From positions 62,001 through 126,000 of the forward strand of contig FUZR01000001.1 in NCBI GenBank assembly GCA_900167895.1: DNA of 64,000 nucleotides, in the 5' to 3' direction. Within the stretch, counting starts at the first letter, position 1. Every line of letters starts with the position of its first letter. The stretch is from Bacteroidales bacterium WCE2004. Its GTDB lineage: Bacteria > Bacteroidota > Bacteroidia > Bacteroidales > UBA932. Below are positions 24,652 through 34,347 of this stretch, in pieces. The notes under the pieces are model-generated. The model had not been told where the DNA came from and did no database searches. It worked only from the letters and a program-made list of their open reading frames with translations. The translations under genes were made by a program, and so were the position numbers.

Positions 24652-25672
24652 AGTTACCATCATTTTTGGCCCTGGGATGGGCGGATTTATAAACACTTTG
24701 CAGCCGCTCGATGGAATTGTGCGTGTAGACCTGGGTCGCCGCCAGGGAGCTGTGGCCCAGCAATTCCTTGATGGAATTGAGGTCCGCACCCCCGTCCAGA
24801 AGCTCCGTCGCCAGCGTATGACGCAGGACGTGTGGAGACTTCCGGCCGCTGATGCCGTCGATCCCGGCGAGGGCCGCCTTGACCGCCCGGTCCACGTAGA
24901 CCGGATAGAGGCGCTCCCCCCTGGGAGTCTGCAGCAGCGGGGCTTCCGAAGCCCGATCCGCGTATTTCAAAGAGTCAACTGCTTGTAAATATAATAAAAT
25001 TTCATCACAAAGCACAGGCGGCAGCGGAATTTCTCGCATTTTGTCGCCCTTGCCCCGCACTCGCAGTACCCGCCGCGCCAGGTCCACCGACTCCCGGTTC
25101 AGCGAGATCAGCTCCGCCCGTCGCAGCCCCGTCGCGAACAACATCCCGAGGATCATCCGCTGCAGCTGGTCCTCATATTTCCCAAACTCCAGCACCCCCT
25201 TCGTCTGCTCGAAATACGTCCGCATCGCGTCCTCCCGGTAGAACACCGGCAGGCGCTTCTCCTGCTTCGGCCGGCTCACCAGCCGCACCGGATTGCTCTC
25301 CAGCGCCCCCTCCTTCATCAGAAACTTACAGAACCCGCTCAGCACGCTCAGATGCAGGTTCACCGTCTTCGCCCCCTCCTTTCGTTCATCCAACAAATAC
25401 ACCTCATACGCCCGCACCGTCTGCACATTCAACCATTTCGCGGCGTCGGCAACTGCCTCCGGAAACCGTAGCCACCCTCGGCTCCGTAAGAGGGAGGGGC
25501 CCGCTTCCGAAGGAAGTGGGAGGGGTCCGGCGGAATCGCCGGACGTTTCCGGAGGCAGTTCGCCGCGACGCGAATAGATACAGAAGTCTTCTAAGACACC
25601 CCGATAGATCTCGATGGTGCGGGGAGAATAGCGGCGGATCGCGGAGAGATAGTCGAGGTAGCGCTCAATCAT
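24641..25672 (-). CDS. xerC: Tyrosine recombinase XerC/XerD-like, with in-frame insertion
   Basis: 343 residues. Catalytic residues are all present: R184 (ATGLRRAEL), K around 208-211, H281 and R284 (HVLRHTLATELL), H307 (LLGHSSL) and Y316 (TQVYTH). Typical XerC/D proteins have about 300 residues. Here residues 38-74 (rich in Pro, Gly, Ser and Arg) are encoded by a 110-bp palindrome-flanked segment, and without it the protein would be about 306 residues. The insert lies in the N-terminal core-binding domain between the first helix and the WLNVQTVRAYEVYLL helix, probably in a surface loop, so activity may be kept. Resolves chromosome dimers at dif. It overlaps the cca-like gene by 4 nt and hpf by 11 nt. 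Confidence 0.88.
   Translation of the reverse strand: MIERYLDYLSAIRRYSPRTIEIYRGVLEDFCIYSRRGELPPETSGDSAGPLPLPSEAGPSLLRSRGWLRFPEAVADAAKWLNVQTVRAYEVYLLDERKEGAKTVNLHLSVLSGFCKFLMKEGALESNPVRLVSRPKQEKRLPVFYREDAMRTYFEQTKGVLEFGKYEDQLQRMILGMLFATGLRRAELISLNRESVDLARRVLRVRGKGDKMREIPLPPVLCDEILLYLQAVDSLKYADRASEAPLLQTPRGERLYPVYVDRAVKAALAGIDGISGRKSPHVLRHTLATELLDGGADLNSIKELLGHSSLAATQVYTHNSIERLQSVYKSAHPRAKNDGNYGD
25451..25560. repeat. Palindrome-flanked element inserted in xerC
   Basis: The ends are a perfect 16-bp inverted repeat, AACTGCCTCCGGAAAC at 25451-25466 and GTTTCCGGAGGCAGTT at 25545-25560. Inside are two near-direct GGGAGGGG motifs (around 25492 and 25518) and smaller palindromes CTTCCGAAGGAAG and TCCGGCGGAATCGCCGGA. 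The element is read in frame on the minus strand as xerC residues 38-74. It resembles in behaviour the palindromic elements known to insert within Rickettsia genes; that comparison is by analogy only. No second copy was seen in the window. Confidence 0.75.
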
Positions 25673-27093
25673 ACTTCATGCAGGCCAAGCTCAGAAGCGT
25701 GCTGCCGCATGAAGGCATCCGCCTCCTCGAAATTATTCCCAATGACACCATCCAGGATGGCCTCCTTGACCATCTCCTTGAGCTGCCCGATCTGCGCACA
25801 CGGCGGAATGCCGTAGACCTTCATCACATAATCCCCGTCGATCGGATTCTTGAAATTGCGGATCGCATCCTTCGCCTCCACCTCCACCAGCTTCCGCTTC
25901 ACCAGCTCGAAATTGGCGCGGATCCGCGCCACCTTCGACTCATTCTTCGACGTGATGTCCGCATTGCACAGCACCATCAGATCGTCGATATCGTCGCCCG
26001 CATCGAACAGCAGACGCCGCACGGCAGAATCCGTGACCCCGTCGTCCACCAGCGCGATCGGCCGCAAATGCAGCCGCACCAGCTTCTGGACATACTTCAT
26101 CTCGTCCATCGACAGCCGCAGGCGGCCGAAAATCTTCGGCACCATCCGCGCGCCCACCACCTCGTGGCCGTGGAACGTCCAGCCCACCGCCGGATCGTAG
26201 CGCTTGCTCGCCGCCTTGCCGATGTCATGCAAAAGCGCGGCCCAGCGGAGCCAGAGGCTGTCCGACACCGCCGCCACATTGTTCAGAACAGCCAGCGAAT
26301 GCGCGAAATTATCCTTGTGGCCGCGGCCGTCCACCGTCTCCACGCCCTTCAGGGCGAGCAGTTCCGGCAGCACATAGGGCAGCAGCCCCGCCTCGTCCAT
26401 CAGCAAGAACGCACGCGCAGGGTCGGCCGTCAGCATCATCTTGTTGAGCTCCTCGGCAATCCGCTCGCAGGAGAGAATCTGCAGGCGGTCCGCCATCCGG
26501 CGCATCGAGGCCATCGACTCGGGGACAATCGTAAAAGGATGCTCCGGCGTCGAAAGCCGGGTCGCGAAACGCACGGCCCGCAGCATCCGGAGCGGGTCGT
26601 CGGAATAGGTCGTGTCCGGATCGAGCGGCGTGCGGATGATGCCGGCCGCCAGGTCGCGGATGCCGCCGAACGGATCCACGAGCGCGCCGAAATCCTCCTG
26701 CTGCAGCGAGAACGCCATCGCGTTGATGGTGAAATCCCGGCGCTGCTGGTCGTCCTCGAGCGTGCCGTTCTCCACGATCGGCTTGCGCGACTCGCGCCGG
26801 TAGGACTCCTTGCGCGCGCCGACGAACTCCACTTCGTCGCCGCCGAAATGCAGCATCGCCGTCCCGAAATTCTTGAAATACGTGACGTTAGTCCTGATCC
26901 GCTTGCCGACCGCCCTGGCAAAATCAATTCCGCTCCCCTCCACCACGATGTCGATGTCGGAGCGCGGACAACCCAGGAAACAGTCGCGCACAAAACCGCC
27001 GATCACGAACGCGCGTACTCCCCTCTCGGCAGCAACTTCGCTGACGACGCGGAAGATCGGGCGATCCAGGAACTGGGCGGCTATTGTGGGCAT
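25669..27093 (-). CDS. tRNA nucleotidyltransferase/poly(A) polymerase family protein with HD domain
   Basis: 474 residues. The class II nucleotidyltransferase head has FVIGGFVRD (32-37) and the metal-binding DIDIV (D46, D48), then RRDFTINAMAFSL and DDPLRMLRAVRFATRL. An HD domain follows with ALLHDIGKAASKRYDP...FHGHE (around 275-300). The most likely job is adding or repairing tRNA CCA ends, which fits the CCA-less tRNA-Val gene in this window. Poly(A) polymerase activity cannot be excluded. It overlaps hsdR_N by 13 nt and xerC by 4 nt, so all three are coupled. Confidence 0.9.
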   Translation of the reverse strand: MPTIAAQFLDRPIFRVVSEVAAERGVRAFVIGGFVRDCFLGCPRSDIDIVVEGSGIDFARAVGKRIRTNVTYFKNFGTAMLHFGGDEVEFVGARKESYRRESRKPIVENGTLEDDQQRRDFTINAMAFSLQQEDFGALVDPFGGIRDLAAGIIRTPLDPDTTYSDDPLRMLRAVRFATRLSTPEHPFTIVPESMASMRRMADRLQILSCERIAEELNKMMLTADPARAFLLMDEAGLLPYVLPELLALKGVETVDGRGHKDNFAHSLAVLNNVAAVSDSLWLRWAALLHDIGKAASKRYDPAVGWTFHGHEVVGARMVPKIFGRLRLSMDEMKYVQKLVRLHLRPIALVDDGVTDSAVRRLLFDAGDDIDDLMVLCNADITSKNESKVARIRANFELVKRKLVEVEAKDAIRNFKNPIDGDYVMKVYGIPPCAQIGQLKEMVKEAILDGVIGNNFEEADAFMRQHASELGLHEV

Positions 27094-27482
27094 AACATCT
27101 CTTCGAAAGAGGGAATCCGGTCCAACGGGACGAACGTGTCCCCTTTCAGACCGTAAAGATACGTCATTTTTCCGTTAGTCACGAACAAAAAACGCACGCC
27201 GAGCACGGAATTGTAGCGCATCGCCTGCTCGACGACGTGCGCATCGAGCGCCACGTCAGGGCGTTTGCATTCCACTACAGCCAGCGGCTGGCCCGCCCGG
27301 TCGTAGACCAGGATGTCGGCTCGCCAGCTCTTGGCGCCGAACTTGAAGCCCACCTCGCTGTTCATCATATGCTCCGGGACGCCGAACGCATCCCGGAGCT
27401 GTACGATGAACCACTGCCGCACCCGCTCCTCGGGCGTGGCGGCGACTTCTTTACGACGGAGTGGATCCCAGATCTGTTCCAT
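27081..27482 (-). CDS. HsdR N-terminal-like PD-(D/E)XK protein
   Basis: 133 residues. The nuclease core has D56 (RADILVY) and E71-x-K73 (LAVVECKRP), the PD-(D/E)XK signature found in the N-terminal domain of type I restriction subunit R. There is no helicase domain and no hsdM or hsdS nearby, so this is not a restriction system. Stand-alone proteins of this type are common housekeeping neighbours in Bacteroidales and are of unknown function. It follows the ribulokinase gene after 5 nt and overlaps the cca-like gene by 13 nt. Confidence 0.85.
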   Translation of the reverse strand: MEQIWDPLRRKEVAATPEERVRQWFIVQLRDAFGVPEHMMNSEVGFKFGAKSWRADILVYDRAGQPLAVVECKRPDVALDAHVVEQAMRYNSVLGVRFLFVTNGKMTYLYGLKGDTFVPLDRIPSFEEMLCPQ

Positions 27483-27487
27483 CTATT

Positions 27488-29083
27488 CTATTTCTTGCAA
27501 CGGACGGCAGCCTCCTCGACAGGCAGGCAGCCGCGGTACTGCGCAATCCAGGTGTTGAAACCGGCCACGTCGGTCGGATCCGGCTGCACCTGCTCGCCCG
27601 CGTTGCCCGCGAAGACGACCTGGTCCAGCCAGGCGTCCAGCGACAGGCCCTGCGGGTTGTCGATGCGGAAGGCAGCCAGCAGGGCGATGCCCCAGGCGCC
27701 GCCCTCGCCCGCCGTCTCCATCACGGAGATCGGAGAGTTGAGCGCGGCCGCGAGATAGCGCTGGCCCACGCCCTTCGTCTTGAAGAGGCCGCCGTGGCCC
27801 GTGATGCGGTCCACCTTGACCTGCTCCTCGCCGAAGAGGATGTCGTTGCCGATCTTGAGCACACCGATCGAGGCGTAGATGTGCGCACGCATCATGTTGG
27901 CAAGCGTGAACTTGTCGGAAGCGTCGCGCACGAAGAGCGGGCGGCCCTCCGCCAGCCCCGTCACCGGCTCGCCGGAGATGTAGTTGTAGGAGATCAACCC
28001 GCCGCAGTCGGGATCGCCCTCCAGGGACAGGTTGAACAGCCGGGTGAAGATCGCGCCCCGGTCCACGGGGACGCCGAGCAGTTGCTGGTATTCCTGGAAG
28101 AGGTTGACCCAGGCATTGATGTCGGACGTGCAGTTGTTGCAGTGCACCATCGCCACCGGCGCGCCTTCGGGCGTGGTGACGATGTCGATCATCTCGTACG
28201 GCTTGGTCAGGTCCTTCTCCAGCACGATCATCGAGAACGAGGACGTGCCGGCGGAGACGTTGCCCGTGCGCGGCCGGACGGCGTTGGTGGCCACCATGCC
28301 GGTGCCGGCGTCGCCCTCGGGCGGGCAGAGCGCCGCCCCGGGCTGCAACGTGCCGGACGGGTCCAGGAAGCGGGCGCCCTCCGGCGTCAGGCTGCCGGCG
28401 TCGGCGCCGGCGGAAATGCACCTGGGCAGGATGTCGCGCAGCTTCCAGGGATACTTGCGCGACGCGATGAGCGCGTCGAACTTGTCCACCATCTGCGCGT
28501 TGTAGTCTTTCGTCTTCGGATCCACCGGAATCATGCCGGAGGCGTCTCCGATGCCGAGCACGCGCTCGCCCGTGAGCAGCCAGTGGACATAGCCCGCGAG
28601 CGTGGTCAGGAAGTCGATCTGCGGCACGTGCTTTTCCCCGTTCAGAATGGCCTGATAGAGGTGGGAGATGCTCCAGCGCAGCGGGATGTTGAAGTTGAAC
28701 AACCCGGACAGTTCCGCAGCGGCGACGCCCGTGTTGGTGTTGCGCCAGGTGCGGAACGGCACGAGGATCTTGCCGTCCGCGCCGAACGCCATGTAGCCGT
28801 GCATCATCGCGCTGATGCCGATGGAGGCCAGGCGCGTGATCTCGCAGCCGTATTCCTTCTTCACATTGGCGCGCAGGTCGGCGTAGCAGGCCTGCAGGCC
28901 GCTGTGGATGGCTTCGATGCTGTAGGTCCAGAGGCCGTCCACGAGCTGGTTCTCCCACTCGTGGCTGCCCTGGGCGACGGGCTTGAAATCCGGTCCGACA
29001 AGGACCGCCTTGATGCGCGTCGAGCCCAGCTCGATGCCCAGGACAGCCTTGCCGGACTCGATGATGTGTTTCGCGTCGGTCAT
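27488..29083 (-). CDS. araB: FGGY carbohydrate kinase, probable L-ribulokinase
   Basis: 531 residues. The FGGY_N phosphate-binding start is [16 protein letters not shown], and the middle has [14 protein letters not shown]. The FGGY_C ATP region is [22 protein letters not shown]...[14 protein letters not shown]. The family includes ribulokinase and xylulokinase. Its position directly after araA (1-nt gap) and before no other kinase makes L-ribulose the probable substrate (L-ribulose to L-ribulose 5-phosphate). It has the size and architecture of the kinase in Bacteroides arabinose operons rather than the E. coli AraB. Confidence 0.85.
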   Translation of the reverse strand: MTDAKHIIESGKAVLGIELGSTRIKAVLVGPDFKPVAQGSHEWENQLVDGLWTYSIEAIHSGLQACYADLRANVKKEYGCEITRLASIGISAMMHGYMAFGADGKILVPFRTWRNTNTGVAAAELSGLFNFNIPLRWSISHLYQAILNGEKHVPQIDFLTTLAGYVHWLLTGERVLGIGDASGMIPVDPKTKDYNAQMVDKFDALIASRKYPWKLRDILPRCISAGADAGSLTPEGARFLDPSGTLQPGAALCPPEGDAGTGMVATNAVRPRTGNVSAGTSSFSMIVLEKDLTKPYEMIDIVTTPEGAPVAMVHCNNCTSDINAWVNLFQEYQQLLGVPVDRGAIFTRLFNLSLEGDPDCGGLISYNYISGEPVTGLAEGRPLFVRDASDKFTLANMMRAHIYASIGVLKIGNDILFGEEQVKVDRITGHGGLFKTKGVGQRYLAAALNSPISVMETAGEGGAWGIALLAAFRIDNPQGLSLDAWLDQVVFAGNAGEQVQPDPTDVAGFNTWIAQYRGCLPVEEAAVRCKK

Positions 29084-29084
29084 C

Positions 29085-30620
29085 TTACTTCAGCGCTTTG
29101 TCGAGCAGATAGTAGACCTCGTTCATCCGGAGCTCCTTCTTGAACTCGGGGATGGTGGTGCCCTTGTGGATGTGGACGAACTCGATGCCGGTCATCTCGG
29201 CGAAATCGTCCCAGTACTCGGCCGTGATGTCGTAGCTGAATGCGGAGTGGTGCGTGCCGCCGGCCAGGATCCAGGCGCCGGCGCCGACTTCGAAGGTCGG
29301 CTGCGGGACCCAGAGAGCGGAGGCGACGGGGAGCTTGGGCATCGGCTTGGGCTCGATGCACTCCACGTCCTGCGCGATCAGGCGGAAACGGTTGCCGAGG
29401 TCCACCACGGTGGCCTTGATGCCGGGGCCGGTCTTGGAGGTGAAGACCAGGCGGGCGGTCTGCTGCTTGCGGATGCCGATGCCGAGGAAATGGACCTCGA
29501 GCTTCGGTTTGTCGCTCGCGATCATCGGGCAGATCTCGAGCATGTGGCTCTGCAGGCAGGAGCTCTTGTCGCCGGCAAAGTTGAGCGTGTAGTCCTCAAG
29601 GAAGGAGCAGCCCGTCGGCAGGCCCTGGGACATCACCCAGAGGGTGCGGTAGAGGCAGGCGGTCTTCCAGTCGCCTTCGGCGCCGAAACCGTAGCCCTCC
29701 TCCATCAGGCGCTGCGAGGCGAGGCCCGGGATCTGGTCGAAACCGCAGAAGTCCGGAGCGTCCACGTCGGCGTCGCCGAGGTCGTCGAAGTTGGTGGTGA
29801 AGGCCGTGGCGCCTTCGTCCTTCAGGACACGGCGCAGGGCGATCTCCGCCTTGGCGGAGTTGCGGACCTTCTCCCAGTACACCTGCTCGCCGGATTCGTC
29901 GATCTTGACGGTGTAGAGTTTCTTGTACTCCTCCACCAGGGCCTCGACCTCGGCGTCGGTGACCTTCTTGTAGTATTCCATCAGGGACGAGACCGGGTAG
30001 TAGTCCACGTGGTAACCGAGCCGCTGCTCGAACTCCACGCGGTCGCCGTCGGTCACGGCCACGTTGTTCATGTTCATGCCGAACATCAGGCAGCGGACCT
30101 CCTTGGCGTCTGCCACGCCGGCGGCCACGCGGGCCCACACGGCGATCTTCTTCTGGGCCTCCTCGCTCTTCCAGTAACCGACGACGACTTTGCGCGGCAC
30201 GCGCATGCGGGCGCAAATGTGGCCGTACTCGATGTCGCCGTGGGCGCTCTGGTTGAGGTTCATGAAGTCCATGTCGATCTTGTCCCAGGGAATCTCCGCG
30301 TTGTACTGGGTGTGGAAGTGCAGGAGCGGCTTCTCCAGGGACTGGAGGCCCTTGATCCACATCTTGGCCGGGGAGAACGTGTGCATCCAGGTGATGACGC
30401 CCACGCACTTGGGCTCGTTGTTGGCGGCCTTCATCACGGCCTCCACTTCCTTGCTGCTGTTGGCAGTGCCCTTATAGACAATCTTGACGGGGATGTTGCC
30501 GGAGGCGTTGAGCCCCGCGACCATCTCCTTGGAGTGTCCGTCGACGGCGACCACCGCATCTCCGCCATAGAGGAGCTGCGCGCCGGTCACCCACCATAAT
30601 TCGCAATTTTCAAATGCCAT
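29085..30620 (-). CDS. araA: L-arabinose isomerase
   Basis: 511 residues, the normal AraA length. It converts L-arabinose to L-ribulose and uses Mn2+. Family patterns include the N-terminal [45 protein letters not shown], a Glu-rich metal-site region around [19 protein letters not shown] and the C-terminal [11 protein letters not shown]. The start ATG at 30620 is preceded by a 24-nt gap after araD. It is the third catalytic step of the operon by position but the first in the pathway. Confidence 0.95.
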   Translation of the reverse strand: MAFENCELWWVTGAQLLYGGDAVVAVDGHSKEMVAGLNASGNIPVKIVYKGTANSSKEVEAVMKAANNEPKCVGVITWMHTFSPAKMWIKGLQSLEKPLLHFHTQYNAEIPWDKIDMDFMNLNQSAHGDIEYGHICARMRVPRKVVVGYWKSEEAQKKIAVWARVAAGVADAKEVRCLMFGMNMNNVAVTDGDRVEFEQRLGYHVDYYPVSSLMEYYKKVTDAEVEALVEEYKKLYTVKIDESGEQVYWEKVRNSAKAEIALRRVLKDEGATAFTTNFDDLGDADVDAPDFCGFDQIPGLASQRLMEEGYGFGAEGDWKTACLYRTLWVMSQGLPTGCSFLEDYTLNFAGDKSSCLQSHMLEICPMIASDKPKLEVHFLGIGIRKQQTARLVFTSKTGPGIKATVVDLGNRFRLIAQDVECIEPKPMPKLPVASALWVPQPTFEVGAGAWILAGGTHHSAFSYDITAEYWDDFAEMTGIEFVHIHKGTTIPEFKKELRMNEVYYLLDKALK

Positions 30621-30644
30621 ATAGATAGTTTCTGTTTGGATTGG

Positions 30645-31373
30645 TTATTTCTTTTTCTGACCGTAGTAGGCGTTGGGGCCGTGCTTGCGGCTGTAGTGCT
30701 TCTCGATCAGATGTTTGTTCATCTTGGGTCCGAAGCCCGGGATGTAGTTGGTCTTGAGCTTCTCGGAGGTGCTGAGGCCCACGGAGATGTAGGCCATCTT
30801 GGCCACCTGCTCCAGCACGACGGCGTTGTGGACGGCGTTGTCGGCATCCTTGCCCCAGGCAAAGGGGCCGTGGTTGCGCACCAGCACCGCCGGCGTGTCG
30901 TCGGGATTCAAGCCCTTGAAGCGCTCCACGATGACGTTGCCGGTCTCCTTCTCATATTCGCCGAAAACCTCGGACCGCTTCATGTTGCGCGTGCAGGGGA
31001 TGTCGTCGTGGAAGTAGTCCGCGTGCGTGGTGCCGATGTTGGGAATGTCCACGCCCGCCTGCGCCCACGCCGTGGCGTAGGTGGAATGGGTGTGCACCAC
31101 GCCCCCGATGTTCGGGAAGGCGCGGTACAGCACCAGATGCGTCGGCGTGTCGGAAGAAGGGTTCAACTCCCCTTCCACCACCTTGCCGTCGAGGTCCACC
31201 ACCACCATGTCGGAGGGCTTCATCGTGTCGTAGTCCACGCCGGAGGGCTTGATGACCACCAGGCCGCTCTTGCGGTCGATGGCGGAGACGTTGCCCCACG
31301 TGAAGATGACGAGGCCGTGCTTGACGAGGTCGAGGTTGGCTTTCCAGACCTTTTCTTTCAGTGCTTCAAGCAT
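30645..31373 (-). CDS. araD: L-ribulose-5-phosphate 4-epimerase
   Basis: 242 residues of the class II aldolase/adducin fold. Zinc ligands lie in [43 protein letters not shown] and [24 protein letters not shown] are characteristic of AraD. It converts L-ribulose 5-phosphate to D-xylulose 5-phosphate for the pentose phosphate pathway. It follows the symporter gene after 3 nt. Confidence 0.95.
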   Translation of the reverse strand: MLEALKEKVWKANLDLVKHGLVIFTWGNVSAIDRKSGLVVIKPSGVDYDTMKPSDMVVVDLDGKVVEGELNPSSDTPTHLVLYRAFPNIGGVVHTHSTYATAWAQAGVDIPNIGTTHADYFHDDIPCTRNMKRSEVFGEYEKETGNVIVERFKGLNPDDTPAVLVRNHGPFAWGKDADNAVHNAVVLEQVAKMAYISVGLSTSEKLKTNYIPGFGPKMNKHLIEKHYSRKHGPNAYYGQKKK

Positions 31374-31376
31374 AGA

Positions 31377-33104
31377 CTACCAGAAATAGATGTAGAAAGC
31401 GACCGTGAAGGCCAGGATGATGCAGGTGTGGATGACATCCCAGGTGCCCCAGGAGGCGCGGGTAGCGGCCTTCTGCTCGGGGGTGGCGGTGCCGAAGCAC
31501 AGGCCCTCGATCTGCTTCTCCTCCGGCTTCTTGGTGAAGAGGCTCACCACGATGGCGAGCACCACGCAGAAGAGGAACATCCAGACACAGAACGCATACA
31601 CGTTCAGCTCGTTGAAGATGAAGGTGAAGACGTTGTGCGCCTGCGGGTTGATAATCATCGTGAACAGACGCGTGAAGCCGAGGACCAGACCCACGATCAG
31701 GGTCCACATGCCGGCCTTGGGCGAGGTCTTCTTCCAGCAGATACCGAGGAGGAACACCGCAGCGATGGCCGGAGCCAGGAGGCTCTGCACGCTCTGGATG
31801 TAGTTGTAGAGGCTCTTGCCCATGGACTGGATCACGAAGATCCACAGCACGCCGAGCACGACCACCACCACGGTGGCGATACGGCCGATGGTCACGAGCT
31901 TGCGCTCATCGGTATCCGGATGCTTGCGCTTGTAGATGTCGATGGTGTAGAGCATGGCGGAAGAGTTGTACAGCGAGGCCAGGGAGCTCATCAGCGCGGC
32001 GAGGATACCGCAGATCACGACGCCCTTGAGGCCCACCGGGAGGAGGGTGTTGACGAGCATCGGGAAGGCGATGTCGGGGTTGGCGACGGTGCCGTCGGCG
32101 GTCACGCCAAGGGCGGCGGCGAGCGTCTGGCCGATCTGGGAATCAGGGGTCTTGGTGAGCGCGAAGGCGATCATGCCCGGGATGAGGAACAGGAACACCG
32201 GAAGGAGCTTGAGGTAGGCGCCGAAGATGGTGCCGCGGCGGGATTCTTTCTGGTTCTTGCCGGAGAGAACGCGCTGGACGATGAACTGGTCGGTGCACCA
32301 GTACCAGAAGCCGATGATGGCGGAGCCGAACAGGGCGCCGTACCACGGGAACTCAGGATCCTTGCCGGAACGCATCAGGTCGGTCATCGAGTCGCCGAGG
32401 TCGTTGACAGGCTGCGCGGCGCAGATGTCCATCATGGCGTTCCAGCCGCCGAGCTCGCGGAGGCCGAGCCAGAGGATGACCAGCGAGCCGACCAGCAGGA
32501 TCGGGGTCTGGAGGACGGAGGTCTTGAGGACCGACTCCATGCCGCCGATGACGGTGTAGATGGCGGTGATGATCACGAGGGCCAGGGCGGCCACCCAGAA
32601 GTTGATGCCCAGGAGGGTATTGAGCGCGAGGCCGCCCGCGAGGACGGTCACGGAGACCTTGGTCAGGACGTAGCTGGCGAGGGACAGCCAGGTGAGGATG
32701 CCGCGGCTCTCCTTGTTGTAGCGCTTCTCGAGGAACTCGGGCATGGTGTAGACCATGCTGCGCTCGTAGAACGGCACGAAGACCCAGCCGAGGATGAGGA
32801 TCATCCAGCCCTGGATCTCCCAGTGGGCCTGGGCCATGCCGGCGGAGGCGCCGGTGCCGGCCAGACCGATGAGGTGCTCGGAGCCGATGTTGGATGCGAA
32901 GATGGAAGCGCCGATGGCGATCCATGTGGCCGAACGGCCGCTCAGGAAATAGTCGCCGGAGGTCTCTTTCTTTTTACGGGAGACGCTCCAGCAGATCCAC
33001 ACCATCGCCAGGAAGAAGAGTCCGATGACCATCCAGTCCCAGGATGCGAGGGAGATGCGGTTCAGGTCCGCGGCCTGTAAAGGCAGGAAGGATAACATAT
33101 ACAC
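31377..33104 (-). CDS. Sodium:solute symporter (SSS family), probable arabinose importer
   Basis: 575 residues with about 14 membrane segments. SSS signatures include LSGRSATWIAIGASIFASNIGSEHLIGLAG near residues 50-80 and FWYWCTDQFIVQRVLSGKN in the middle, as in SGLT-type sugar symporters. Position between galM and araD indicates L-arabinose as substrate with Na+ coupling (inference from the operon). The ATG at 33104 gives a hydrophobic N-terminus (MYMLSFLPLQAADLNRISLASWDWMVIGLFFLAMVW). Confidence 0.92.
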   Translation of the reverse strand: MYMLSFLPLQAADLNRISLASWDWMVIGLFFLAMVWICWSVSRKKKETSGDYFLSGRSATWIAIGASIFASNIGSEHLIGLAGTGASAGMAQAHWEIQGWMILILGWVFVPFYERSMVYTMPEFLEKRYNKESRGILTWLSLASYVLTKVSVTVLAGGLALNTLLGINFWVAALALVIITAIYTVIGGMESVLKTSVLQTPILLVGSLVILWLGLRELGGWNAMMDICAAQPVNDLGDSMTDLMRSGKDPEFPWYGALFGSAIIGFWYWCTDQFIVQRVLSGKNQKESRRGTIFGAYLKLLPVFLFLIPGMIAFALTKTPDSQIGQTLAAALGVTADGTVANPDIAFPMLVNTLLPVGLKGVVICGILAALMSSLASLYNSSAMLYTIDIYKRKHPDTDERKLVTIGRIATVVVVVLGVLWIFVIQSMGKSLYNYIQSVQSLLAPAIAAVFLLGICWKKTSPKAGMWTLIVGLVLGFTRLFTMIINPQAHNVFTFIFNELNVYAFCVWMFLFCVVLAIVVSLFTKKPEEKQIEGLCFGTATPEQKAATRASWGTWDVIHTCIILAFTVAFYIYFW

Positions 33105-33115
33105 GATTAGATTGA

Positions 33116-34204
33116 TTATTGATTCACGCTGAAGGCAAAGATGCAGTGGCTGTGGTAGGTCTCACCGGGACGGAGGACGACGGAAGGCCACTGGGGCTTG
33201 TTGGGGCTGTCGGGATAGTGCTGCGTCTCCAGGCAGATGCCGGTGCGCTGCTGATAGACCACGCCGCCCTTGCCGGTCACGGTGCCGTCGAGGAAGTTGC
33301 CGCTGTAGACCTGGATGCCGGGCTCGTCGGTATAGACCTGGAGCTTGATGCCCGTCTGCGGGCAGGTGAGCTCGGCGGCGAGCACGTCGATATCGCAGTT
33401 GGTGTCGAGGACCCAGTTGTGGTCATAGCCGTTGCCGTTCTTGAGCTGCTCGAACTCATACTCGTTGATGCGGTCGCCGATCTTGTGGGCCACGGTGAAG
33501 TCCATCGGGGTGTCGGCCACCGGCAGAATCTCGCCGGTCGTCATATACGTAGCGTCCACCGGGGTGTACTGCGAAGCGTTGATGAAGAGCTCGTCCTCGC
33601 AGATGCTGTGGTGGGCGGGATCGCCGGAAAGGTTGAAGTAGGAGTGGTTGGTCATATTGATGATTGTCGGGGCCGTGGTCGTGGCCTCGTAGGCGATGTC
33701 GATCTTGTTGTCGTCCGTGAGCGTGTAAGTCACGAAAGCGGTGACCGCACCCGGGAAGTTGTTGTCGCCCTCCGGAGAATCCATGCGCAGCTTGATGTGG
33801 CGGGCGTCGGCCTCCACGACCTTGTAGGGCTGGTACTGCCAGCCGGTCGGACCGCCGTGCAGACAATGGCCGAAGTTGTTCTTCGGCAGGTCATACTCGA
33901 CGCTGTCGATGGAGAACTTGCCCTGGTTGATGCGGTTGGCGTAGCGGCCGATCGAGGCGCCGAAATCCGTCTGGTTGTTCTCGGGATAGTAGTCCTCGAC
34001 CTTGTCGAAGCCCAGGACCACGTCGCGCTTGATGCCATCCTTGTCCGCCAGGACGATGGAGGTGATGCGGCCGCCGAAGTTGGTCACGGTCACTTCCATC
34101 CCGGACGCGTTGGTCATTTTGTAGAAACGGTCCCCCTGCTCGCTGGCGCAGGAGCAGAGTGCGACGGCGCAGAGCGCCGGCAGAATGATATTGACGATTT
34201 TCAT
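33116..34204 (-). CDS. galM: Aldose 1-epimerase (mutarotase) lipoprotein
   Basis: 362 residues from the ATG at 34202-34204. An in-frame ATG at 34246 lies within a nucleotide or so of the probable transcript start and was not chosen. The lipobox is VALCSC (Cys about 17), so the enzyme is exported and probably periplasmic, as in related Bacteroidales. Mutarotase motifs are GASIGRYANRI, HCLHGGPTGWQYQ, NMTNHSYFNLSG (catalytic His) and GICLETQHYPDSPN (catalytic Glu). It interconverts anomers of released sugars before uptake. First gene of the arabinose operon. Confidence 0.92.
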   Translation of the reverse strand: MKIVNIILPALCAVALCSCASEQGDRFYKMTNASGMEVTVTNFGGRITSIVLADKDGIKRDVVLGFDKVEDYYPENNQTDFGASIGRYANRINQGKFSIDSVEYDLPKNNFGHCLHGGPTGWQYQPYKVVEADARHIKLRMDSPEGDNNFPGAVTAFVTYTLTDDNKIDIAYEATTTAPTIINMTNHSYFNLSGDPAHHSICEDELFINASQYTPVDATYMTTGEILPVADTPMDFTVAHKIGDRINEYEFEQLKNGNGYDHNWVLDTNCDIDVLAAELTCPQTGIKLQVYTDEPGIQVYSGNFLDGTVTGKGGVVYQQRTGICLETQHYPDSPNKPQWPSVVLRPGETYHSHCIFAFSVNQ

Positions 34205-34250
34205 ATCTGTGTGAAGATAGTTATTGCTTCGCGTTATCTTTGACAAGATA

Positions 34251-34258
34251 CAAAAATA
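34251..34258 (-). promoter_or_regulatory. Arabinose operon promoter
   Basis: TATTTTTG on the minus strand, an exact TAnnTTTG box, 46 nt before the galM ATG. It is the only clear promoter found ahead of the nine-gene run galM to hpf. A TATCTTTG box on the plus strand at 34235-34242 faces the other way without a gene. No AraR operator could be identified by eye. Confidence 0.6.
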
Positions 34259-34347
34259 ACAACTTCCACGCGCACCCGCGCGCAGAAATCCACCTTTTCC
34301 TTCTAAAAATCCGTCAAAATCCGGAGCAGGAACGGCCCCGGACGCGC

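Noticed and set aside
24641..25672. xerC as a mobile-element integrase
   Set aside because: Its neighbours are housekeeping genes (cca, hpf) in a coupled operon, so a chromosomal XerC/D role is more likely.
27081..27482. Type I restriction-modification system
   Set aside because: Only the HsdR N-terminal nuclease domain is present, with no helicase, hsdM or hsdS.
30636..33080. 814-codon plus-strand frame opposite araD and the symporter
   Set aside because: Low-complexity Asp, His and Glu product produced by the complement of a membrane protein gene.
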